A stretch of DNA of 64,000 nucleotides, taken from the NCBI GenBank assembly GCA_964017065.1, contig OZ024783.1, positions 13,700,040 through 13,764,039 of the forward strand. The letters are read 5' to 3'. The number at the start of each line of letters is the position of its first letter. Positions within the stretch are counted from its first letter, which is position 1. Both the position numbers and the translations under genes were made by a program. Below, piece after piece: positions 33,901 through 43,788 of this stretch. Below the pieces are notes generated by a model. It had not been told where the DNA came from. It was given only the letters and a program-made list of their open reading frames with translations, and did no database searches. The DNA is from Haliclona indistincta (Eukaryota; Porifera; Demospongiae; Haplosclerida; Chalinidae).

Positions 33901-36900
33901 CAGCAGTACCAGACAGTGATGGTAACATGCCAATTAACTTTGCTTGTCTTGGTGGTCACCTGCATGTCGTCAAGTATCTTATTGCTGAAATGAAGTGTAA
34001 TCCAAAATCTTCAGGGTACGAAGGTCAAACACCACTTCACCAGGCCTGTAACAAGGGTCATATGGACATAATCAAGTTTCTTATCACTGAACAGGATTGT
34101 GATCCAGCAGTACCAGACAGTGATGGTGACATGCCTATTAACTTTGCTTGTCTTGGTGGTCACCTGCATGTCGTCAAGTATCTTATTGCTGTAATGAAGT
34201 GTAATCCGAAATCTTCAAAGTACAAAGGTCGAACACCACTTCATTATGCCTGTAACAAGGGTCATATGGACATAATCAAGTATCTCATCACTGAAAAAGA
34301 TTGTGATCCAGAGGTACCAGACAATGATGGTAACATGCCAATAAACTTTGCTTGCCTTGGTGGTCACTTGAATGTTGTAAAGTATCTCATTACTGAAATG
34401 AAGTGTAATCCGAAATGTTCAGGGTACAAAGGTCGAACACCACTTCACCAGGCTTGTGACAATGGTCATATGGACATAATCAAGTATCTTATCATTGAAC
34501 AAGATTGTGATCCAGCAGTATCAGACAGTGATGGTGACATGGCAATTAACTTTGCTTGTCATGGTGGTCACCTGCATGTCGTCAAGTATCTTATTGCTGA
34601 AATGAAGTGTAATCCGAAATCTTCAGGGTACAAAGGTCGAACACCACTTATTTATGCCTGTAACAAGGGTCATATGGACATAATCAAGTATCTCATCACT
34701 GAACAAGATTGTGATCCAGAAGTACCAGACAATGATGGTAACATGCCAATGAACTTTGCTTGTCTTGGTGGTCACTTGAATGTTGTAAAGTATTTCATTA
34801 CTCAAATGAAGTGCAATCCGAACTCTTCAGGGTACAAAGGTCAAACACCACTTCACCAAGCTTGTGACAATGGTCATATGGAAATAATCAAGTATCTCAT
34901 CACTGAACAAGATTGTGATCCAGCAGTACCAGACAGTGATGGTAGCATGCCAATAAACTTTGCTTGTCTTGGTGGTCACCTGCATGTCGTCAAGTATCTT
35001 ATTGCTGAAATGAAGTGTAATCCGAAATCGTCAGGGTACAAAGGTCAAACACCACTTCACCAGGCCTGTAACAAGGGTCATATGGACATAATCAAGTATC
35101 TTATCATTGAACAAGATTGTGATCCAGCAGTATCAGACAGTGATGGTGACATGCCAATTAACTTTGCTTGTCATGGTGGTCACCTGCATGTCGTCAAGTA
35201 TCTTATTGCTGTAATGAAGTGTAATCCGAAATCGTCAGGGTACGAAGGTCGAACACCACTTCATTATGCCTGTAACAAGGGTCATATGGACATAATCAAG
35301 TATCTCATCACTGAACAAGATTGTGATCCAGAAGTACCAGACAATGATGGTAACATGCCAATAAACTTTGCTTGCCTTGGTGGTCACTTGAATGTTGTAA
35401 AGTATCTCATTACTGAAATGAAGTGTAATCCGAAATCTTCAGGGTACAAAGGTCGAACACCACTTCACCAAGCTTGTGACAATGGTCATATGGAAATAAT
35501 CAAGTATCTTATCACTGAACAAGATTGTGATCCAGCAGTACCAGACAGTGATGGTAACATGCCAATTAACTTTGCTTGTCATTGTGGTCACCTGCATGTC
35601 GTAAAGTATCTTATTGCTGAAATGAAGTGTAATCCGAAATCTTCAGGGTACAAAGGTCAAACACCACTTCACCAGGCCTGTAACAAGGGTCATATGGACA
35701 TAATCAAGTATCTTATCACTGAACAAGATTGTGATCCAGCAGTACCAGACAGTGATGGTGACATGCCAATAAACTTTGCTTGTCTTGGTGGTCACTTGAA
35801 TGTTGTAAAGTATCTCATTACTGAAATGAAGTGTAATCCGAAATCTTCAGGGTACAAAGGTCGAACACCACTTCATTATGCCTGTAACAAGGGTCATATG
35901 GACATAATCAAGTATCTCATCACTGAACAAGATTGTGATCCAGAAGTACCAGACAATGATGGTAACATGCCAATAAACTTTGCTTGTCTTGGTGGTCACT
36001 TGAATGTTGTAAAGTATCTCATTACTCAAATGAAGTGCAATCCGAACTCTTCAGGGTATAATGGTCAAACACCACTTCACCAAGCTTGTGACAATGGTCA
36101 TATGGAAATAATCAAGTATCTTATCACTGAACAAGATTGTGATCCAGCAGTACCGGACAGTGATGGTGACATGCCAATTAACTTTGCTTGTCTTGGTGGT
36201 CACCTGCATGTCGTCAAGTATCTTATTGCTGAAATGAAGTGTAATCCGAAATCGTCAGGGTACGAAGGTCAAACACCACTTCACCAGGCCTGTTTCAAGG
36301 GACATGTGGACATAATCAAGTATCTCATCACTGAACAAGATTGTGATCCAGCAGTACCAGACAGTGATGGTGACATGCCAATAAACTTTGCTTGTCTTGG
36401 TGGTCACTTGAATGTTGTAAAGTATCTCATTACTGAAATGAAGTGTAATCCGACATCTTCAGGGTACAAAGGTCGAACACCACTTCACCAGGCCTGTTTC
36501 AAGGGACATGTGGACATAATCAAGTATCTCATCACTGAACAAGATTGTGATCCAGAAGTACCAGACAATGATGGTAACATGCCAATAAACTTTGCTTGTC
36601 TTGGTGGTCACCTGCATGTCGTCAAGTATCTTATTGCTGAAATGAAGTGTAATCCGAAATCGTCAGGGTACGAAGGTCAAACACCACTTCACCAGGCCTG
36701 TAACAAGGGTCATATGGAAATAATCAAGTATCTTATCACTGAACAAGATTGTTATCCAGCAGTACCAGACAATGATGGTAACATGCCAATTAACTTTGCT
36801 TGTCTTGGTGGTCACCTGCATGTCGTCAAGTATCTTATTGCTGAATCGAAGTGTAATCCAAAATCTTCAGGGTACAAAGGTCGAACACCACTTCACCAGG

Positions 36901-39900
36901 CCTGTTTCAAGGGACATGTGGACATAATCAAGTATCTCATCACTGAACAAGATTGTGATCCAGAAGTACCAGACAATGATGGTAACATGCCAATTAACTT
37001 TGCTTGTCTTGGTGGTCACCTGCATGTCGTCAAGTATCTTATTGCTGTAATGAATTTTAATCCGAAATCTTCAGGGTACAAAGGTCAAACACTACTCCAT
37101 TATGCCTGTAACAAGGGTCATATGGACATAATCAAGTATCTTATCACTGAACAAGATTGTAATCCAGCAGTACCAGACAATGATGGTAACTTGCCAATAC
37201 ACATTGCTTGTTTTTTTGGACACTTAAGCGCTGTGAAGTATTTCTGCAGTTTACAAAATTATAATAAAAAAGGAGTGAAAGGTGCAACTCCACTGCATTT
37301 AGCTTGTGTCAATGGACAAATCGATGTAGTTGAGTATCTTATTACTCTACAATGTTGTGATCCAGCTGCTGCAGATGATGATTACATGGCACCTTTGCAT
37401 ATTGCATGTCATCGTGGGCATGTGAATATTGCACAATTGCTTCTGCAGGAAAGAAGAGTAGATGCGTTGTGTGAGGACAGATATGGTCATACACCAGTCT
37501 ACTATGCTGAGCTCAGTAGCAACAAATATGAATTACTAAAATTGTTTAAACCACTTTTACAATCGCGCAAGGACAATCCTATTCATTTGTTCACGAAAGT
37601 TGTTCTCACTGGAAACAGTGGAGCTGGAAAAAGCTCGCTTACTCGAGTGATTATAGACCAAGCAACAGACATGGAACTTTTCAGTTTGTACCAAGATGAA
37701 AAAGATGAGGATGTGATTGAAAAAGAGACCCTCACTGCTGGTATAGATTCCTATGTTGTTAAGAGCGAAACGGTTGGTAGTATGGTACTTTTTGACTTGG
37801 CAGGTCAATCAGAGTACCACTTTAGTCAAAGTGTTATTATGGAGACGGTGATACAAAAGACACCAGCCGTTTTTATAAACCTGGTTGACCTCAGCAAGAG
37901 TGATGATGAGATAGAACAAGCTATTCATCACTGGCTCACCTTCATTGAAAATGCCACATCCAAAACGCAAGAGAAATCATGTATTGTGATTGTTGGTAGT
38001 CACACTGATATTCTTTGTGAACAACAGCTGAAAAGAAAGGCCTCTCTAGTGAAAGACCTGGTGGACAGGAGAGTGAAGAAGCAAAATATAATGTATAATG
38101 GGTTTGTAGGAATGGATTGTCGCAAGGTCAATGATGAAATAACTAACGAGTTTTTCCCTCAACTTTCAAGCTGCAATACCACCATATCTGCTTATTCACC
38201 ACCTGTGAGTCTCTACTGCCATATGCTGTATGCATTCCTTCAAACTATGCTTGCAGATAAAGCAGCATGTCAGCTAAAAGAACTGATTACTTTACTTGAA
38301 GCTGAAGATGATTTTATTATACCTTCAAATGTACCTTACCTCAATGAGCTGTTAGAAGACCTGAGTGGTAAAGGAGTGATTATTTACCTAAAGAACGAGG
38401 AATACTTGGAAAAGAGCTGGGTGGTAGTGAAGAGAGAGATCATATTGAAAGATGTTAATGGAGAGTTGTTTAAACCTAAGTACTTCAGAGGATATCATCC
38501 ACTTGCTAGCAGTACTGGTATAATCCGCATGTCATCACTTACAGAGCTGTTTCCTCGGTATGATCCAGTAATGTTAGTTGAGCTCATGGTCAGGCTTGAG
38601 TTCTGTCATCCGGTGAATTTATCCGAAATCACAACTAATCTTCAGCCAAAAATTACTCCAGTATCAATTGAAAACTCAAATGATGTTTTGCTTTTCTTTC
38701 CATCTTTGTTAGAGGCTAAGCGACCACAAGCCATCTCTATCGGTCAAGATCAGATATTGCAACAACAAGTGAGGTTTGGATGGTGTCTGGGCTGCATGGA
38801 TTATGAGTATCAATTCCTCACTAGTCGATTTCTTCATATTCTCCTTCTTCGTTTGGCTTACACCTTCCCTCTACCTAGTGTGAAATACACCAAGACACAT
38901 AACCTTCACAAGATTGAACGCAGATGTACCGTGTGGATAAATGGTATTTCCTGGAACAATGAAGATGGCATCAAGACAGTAGTGAAGGTTGTTCAGCAAA
39001 ATCGTTGGGTATTGGTGACCACGTACCACAATGAGGGCACCACCAGTCCAGTGGAGTACAGCAAGCATCGCAGTGCTGTGATCAAACTCGTTCTAGAGCT
39101 ACAGAAGGAACTGGTTCCTAATATTGACACATTTGAGTGTCTCATGTCTCCCTCTCTACTTCAGCAATGGCCACTAGAGCATATTCCTGTGTCAGACCTG
39201 TTTGCTATCAAGGATGTAGCAAATTTAGTTCTTCATCGTAAACCTGTCATCCCCAGCTGTGATGGCAGCAATGAGCTACTAACTCAAGATGCTGTGTTCT
39301 TTGAGCCATATCATCTCTTGAGGCCCTCCTATGTGTGTGAGCTGATGGACAGCAGCAAGAGTGACCAGCTAGTCTCCTCTGCCCTCCTTAATGAAGTCGA
39401 AAAGTATGGTATACAGGATCAAAAACTATCAAGATCAGACTTGAGAGAATACCTGGACAGTATGAGCATATATGCAGGAAGAAATCCTCTGGTAATTAGA
39501 GCTCATGTATTGTTTATACACTTTATGTATTGTTGTTTTGTTGCAGAATGTGGCAGAGGAAGACCCAATTAATGTTATCAAGAAAACTGCTGCATTAGAT
39601 TTGAAAGGTGTAGTATTATTTTTATGCACTTACTTTTAATATGACTTATAGACAAACATGTTTCACTTTTCAACTTGTCTGAAGTACCTGAAGGGACTTT
39701 AGGTATTTGTAATAATAAATTATTAGCTATAGCTAATCTTCTTCATGTATTGTTAATAATTGCTATAGACGATTCTCACCTATCTGTGGTTACGACAGCA
39801 CTGAGTACAGTGTATCAATGGTTCCAACTTGGCATCCATCTTGGATTGAGCTTCTCAACCTTGAAGACAATAGAGATAAACGAGAGAGGAAATGTAGAGA

Positions 39901-40049
39901 TGTGTAGAATAAGTATGCTAGATACATGGCTGAAGAGTCCAGAGGAAAAGCGGAGTAAAAATGTTCTTCAGTCTGCTTTAAAACAACTAGCTCATGATCC
40001 AAATCAAGTGAGTCTCTTTGTCTGTGTCCATGTAGCAATCATAACTTAA
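30953..40049 (+). CDS. Giant ankyrin-Roc-COR-Death protein (ROCO family), with an early frame break
   Basis: A short frame from the ATG at 30953 carries an acidic N terminus and a first ankyrin motif. The main frame then runs from 31233 to 39491 with about 60 ankyrin repeats (to about 37540). Roc GTPase follows, with P-loop GNSGAGKSS at 37611-37637, DLAGQ of switch II and GSHTD near the G4 position. Then a COR region and a conserved C-terminal block. Further exons at 39547-39607, 39652-39702 and 39769-40007 add a Death domain (VYQWFQLGIHLGL, MLDTWLKS). The order resembles the non-kinase part of DAPK1, which suggests scaffolding in apoptosis or immune signalling (inference). The two frames join only if a 10-base tandem duplication near 31233-31242 is absent, so the allele may be broken, start internally at 31233, or be misassembled. 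TTGCAG before 30953 could be an acceptor, so an upstream exon is possible; the last exon end is uncertain. Confidence 0.85.
31560..37170 (+). repeat. Higher-order ankyrin array, 408-base units
   Basis: Ankyrin units of 34 residues alternate between two types, one with TPLH and HMxIIKYLITEQDCDP, the other with MPINFACLGGHL and VVKYLI. Pairs make 204-base blocks, and two pairs make 408-base blocks that recur almost unchanged: identical stretches begin at 32175, 32583 and 32991, then again at 34623 and 35847, exact multiples of 408 apart. Most differences are single bases or swaps between a few residue options, implying recent expansion and gene conversion. Confidence 0.9.
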
Positions 40050-42478
40050 ATCTGCTATATTAAATATGTCTAGAAATGAAACGGGTTATAAATTAATTTT
40101 CACAAGTATACTATTTTGAGTCTATAACATCACGGCAATAGATATGGTGAGTGCAGAATAACATGTTACAGTTAATCATTGTTAATACTTTTTAGGATTA
40201 AGAAATATTAAGCAAATTTCTGGTTTTTAGCTATACCACTATACTGAGACTGTAACCACACTAATTGCTCTTAACCAACGGTACTATAAAATGAAAATAT
40301 GAGACATGAATTAAATTTAAATTTCTTGTGTGCTGGGTTTTTCAATAGGCCGGAGGTGTGACGTAGTTTAGTGCGACTTCAAGGGCAGAAAATTGCAGAA
40401 TTGCTAGCAATGAAGGCGTAAATATCAGAATGGACTAAGTCCTTCACACAGTGCTCCTATCTACCCAAACCAGGCAAGCAATGGAGGTCGAGGGGACAGC
40501 CAGAAAGACAAAGAAGGGACAAGATGGAGAGTTTATGTGGTACACTATTATACCTCTCTCTCCTTACATCCTCCACATGTTCTCTCTCTTGATGCTTCAG
40601 ATTTGGAATATTCTCTGATCTTCGTTAGTAGCTTGTAAGCCGTTCCTCCATAGCGAGAAGAATGGAGAGGCATTTGACTCACAACTATCGGTAAAACTGG
40701 AATACTTTGGTGAGTGTGAGTGAGCATGCAGTATATGTATTTATTCTTTCACCTTATTATTATCTTTCTCTCTTGGTTATAATTATTTTCTGATCCTTCA
40801 TCATCTCTTTCTTGTCTCTCTCATCAGGTTTGCAGAGCCACTTGACATGTGTTCATCATGTCCATATTAGTGGAGAGAAGAATTATTATGTGATTTTTGC
40901 ATGTATATAGGTGAGTCAGTGAGTGATGGAATTCCTTTTAGATAATTTTTGCAGATATCAATACTCATCTTGATGTTAGTTCTCAAAGACACTGTGTATC
41001 AATGGCGAGAACTAGGAGTACAGCTTAGACTGAGCTACTTCACACTAAGAGTAATAGCTAGACAAGGATCGCAGAGAGGCTAAACAGTGCATGTTAGAGA
41101 TGCTGGCTGTATGGTTGAATGATGAGGGAGGAGAGTGTACTAAACACACTCACAGAACTGCACTATTGAACGTAGGCTGCAATATTATCATAGGAGATTA
41201 GACCTGCACAGTGAGTGAAATGTAGCTCAATAATAATTTACTTGTTAACTCTTCATAGCGCAGAGAATCTCCTGATGAGGACCTCTGACTATATTATCCT
41301 TTTTTCTCTCCACTGCTCTTCAAGTCAGCCAAACTAAGCTGTACTGTATACAGTGCTCAAACTGCACTAACAGATTAATCTTTTGCTTGACACACTGTTC
41401 TCTCACTAGCTTTATCATTCTTTGATAACATCAACTCAACCACTAGCTGATCAAGTCACTGTGCTCTCTATCTTCTCTTGTTGTCTCTCTTGAGTCTCTT
41501 CTAAATGAAATGGAACTATCCTCTTAGTTCTGACATGTATCATACATTCCACAACCACTCAATCATTTCATTATTCAGTGTATCACATTATAATTTTTAA
41601 TAGACATAATAAGATATTGATGAAAATTCCATTGGTTTAAACTTATTTGATTTTCTGCACACGCGTTCTGAATAGTAAGAGTTAAGAGTGCATTTGTAGG
41701 TGGCGGTATTGTAAAATGCAGCCCAACAAGATTGGGACTAGAGTCAATGTGTACGATACACTATACCTCTCTTCTTTCTTACTCTTTATACCTTCTCCCT
41801 CTCTCACTTGCACAAGTAGCCTCTCTTATTCCTTCTCCGCTCTCTCTCTGCAACTGTGGTAGTTCAGTGTTGTATCCTATACTATCTGCAAGTGAACTGC
41901 TCATGATTAATTATACGCTCATATTCATGATTATTGGTTACATGTTCTGTCTTTGTGAAGTCAATAATTGATGTGTTTATCATCGAAAAAGTTTGATGAG
42001 CTGGGTCAATTATGTATTCTAATCTCATAATTATTTTATTCCAACACTTTCCTTAAAATAGGAAGTTTTAATTTTTATTTTTATCAATGACTTCACCTTT
42101 GATGCAGACATGACCATGTCACCCCACCTCCGGTCAATACAGTTCCATTGAACAAGACACAATTGTCAATCAAGAGTCCCACAAAATCCTTACCATTACC
42201 AGAATATAAATCTGCTCCTAAATCAGCTATACATGTATTATGTGAGAATACCAAATGATGCAGTACTCTGATCATGCATATTGAAAACAAATCAGTATGC
42301 TGCATGTAAAAACCTCCTCCTTGGCTAATACACCTATTTCAGGCTTGGAACTGCAGCGCATGGCAAGTGCTTTCTTTTAGTCAGTGCATGCGGGATAGGT
42401 CAGGACTCCTTGTCTAGGCTATGTTAATATGTTCTGTGTTCAATTCTCACAATTGCTGCACTGTTTAGCTTCTCTTTG
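40050..42478. other. Intergenic region with gene debris
   Basis: Apart from a decayed Death-domain exon at 40970-41215, I see no coding sequence that I can support. A short reverse-strand frame around 42100-42240 (DNCVLFNGTV) might be a fragment of a repetitive extracellular protein but is too short to call. Confidence 0.5.
40970..41215 (+). pseudogene. Decayed second Death-domain exon
   Basis: DTVYQWRELGVQLRLSYFTLR parallels the Death domain of the intact gene (STVYQWFQLGIHLGLSFSTLK). After one frame change LDKDRREAKQCMLEMLAVWL parallels the second half. It probably belonged to the relic or to another copy of the ROCO gene. Not an alternative last exon, because its reading frame is broken. 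Confidence 0.65.
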
Positions 42479-42531
42479 CAGAACCGTGGGCGTGGCTGGA
42501 AATTTACCGTTACCGAGGGATTTACCCCAAA

Positions 42532-43491
42532 ATGTTATCGTCAGTGATCAGCTCGTTGCCATCGTGGGCGAAGTTTCAAGACTACATCCACGCTGATGGA
42601 GTCTCGATCGCCACCTCGCTGAGTCTCACATGCTTGTTCTGTGTTCTGACACTGTACAAATACGAAGTTCTCTTTCGTACGGGAGTGATCACGGTCGCTG
42701 TGCTGGGGTTGTGGTCACAATTCTTCTATGTTCTTCCGTACGTGTTCGTGCTTTGGCGCTACTATGTTGGGTTGAATGTGACAACTGAGTTGAAACTGTT
42801 CATAGGCAGGACGGTGGAGAGCGAGGAGAGCGACTCATCTAACACTACTAACCACTGGATTGTAGCTGTGCAGCAGGAAGGCCGATTCTTGTACACACAT
42901 GCTGTGGGCAATGTTATCATGGGGAAGGGCACACCAAAACACTTCAAACCAATGAATCCAGAAACAGTCAGCAAGTACACACTGACACACGTTGGTTACG
43001 TGACTACAGTGAATCGCTTGCAAAAGATGACACAACTTGTTGAAAATGAGCCAATGCGATCGGGATACACATGTCAAGAGTTTGCCGTAGACATCGCTTT
43101 TCAGTTGTCTGGTTCAAGAACGTTTACTTTCATGAGATCGCTTCTCTTGCCGCGTATTAGAACTGCAGTGTTTGCAGCAGCTTCTGCCGTTTCTGTATTG
43201 CTATACATACTGGGCTACTCTTTAGGGCAGCTGTTTAATCTGGCTGTTGTAATAAACCTTTTTGTTTCCATGGAACTGGCACGAATCGGCATTCACAATC
43301 AGCAGCATCAAAAGAGTGTTCTTCCCGTTCTCAAGGCTTACGTACGCTATCCTAAGAAGAGCAACTTTCTTCAACTCTTCATGGTTATGGTAGTGCTCCT
43401 TATAATGTACGCAAGAAATGGTCTCTTGGACACCTTGATCATGCTGGCGGCTATAGTCATTGCCAGCATAAACTTTCAGTCTATGTCTTAA
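42532..43491 (+). CDS. Multi-pass membrane protein with LRAT/NlpC-P60-like motif (copy A)
   Basis: Intronless 319-residue protein with an ATG start. Hydrophobic segments lie at about 26-43, 50-78, 211-247 and 278-315, so four to six membrane spans. The region between, about 80-205, is soluble. It contains NHWIVAV (H108) followed by FLYTHAVGN (H123) and later GYTCQEFAVDIAF (C181). Order and spacing resemble the HW...VHL...NCEHF triad of LRAT/HRASLS enzymes, which carry a papain-like fold and act on lipids or amides. This is my inference from three short motifs and needs a profile search. It lies 297 bases upstream of an NLR gene on the same strand, and the pair is duplicated downstream. Otherwise the family is unknown to me. 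Confidence 0.85.
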   Translation: MLSSVISSLPSWAKFQDYIHADGVSIATSLSLTCLFCVLTLYKYEVLFRTGVITVAVLGLWSQFFYVLPYVFVLWRYYVGLNVTTELKLFIGRTVESEESDSSNTTNHWIVAVQQEGRFLYTHAVGNVIMGKGTPKHFKPMNPETVSKYTLTHVGYVTTVNRLQKMTQLVENEPMRSGYTCQEFAVDIAFQLSGSRTFTFMRSLLLPRIRTAVFAAASAVSVLLYILGYSLGQLFNLAVVINLFVSMELARIGIHNQQHQKSVLPVLKAYVRYPKKSNFLQLFMVMVVLLIMYARNGLLDTLIMLAAIVIASINFQSMS

Positions 43492-43788
43492 AAATAATTT
43501 TGCATCACACGTAACTGCTGACCCATCATGCTTTTTTACCCTGTTCAGTTATCGCTTATGATCCTCATTAAAGGTAGACTTCAGACCTGCTTCAAACTGA
43601 TTTTCTTTGAGCAATCAATTATTATCCCGATTGCTGATTTCACTTAATGCATCATCAGTTGTGCAATAAATAATAATATAATGTTTAATACCCAATAGTG
43701 CTACCACCGGAAATATTCCTCTGTATGTAAAACGCCCAAAGTGGGCGTTGTCCGCATTCCGTACACACAAGCAAACTAAACTTCAACC

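Noticed and set aside
32175..36029. Five identical 60-residue reverse-strand frames inside the ankyrin array
   Set aside because: They are antisense shadows of the 408-base repeat unit and appear only because the coding sequence repeats.
31560..37170. CRISPR-like or satellite reading of the 102/408-base periodicity
   Set aside because: The period is a multiple of three, the frame is open throughout and encodes ankyrin repeats; there are no unique spacers.
41732..41971. Leu/Ser-rich hydrophobic frame
   Set aside because: Low-complexity CT-rich DNA gives apparent membrane segments; no neighbouring exon or homology supports it.
42093..42305. Reverse-strand frame with DNCVLFNGTVLTGGGV
   Set aside because: Looks faintly like a beta-helix repeat of an extracellular protein, but it is too short and has no splice partners in view.
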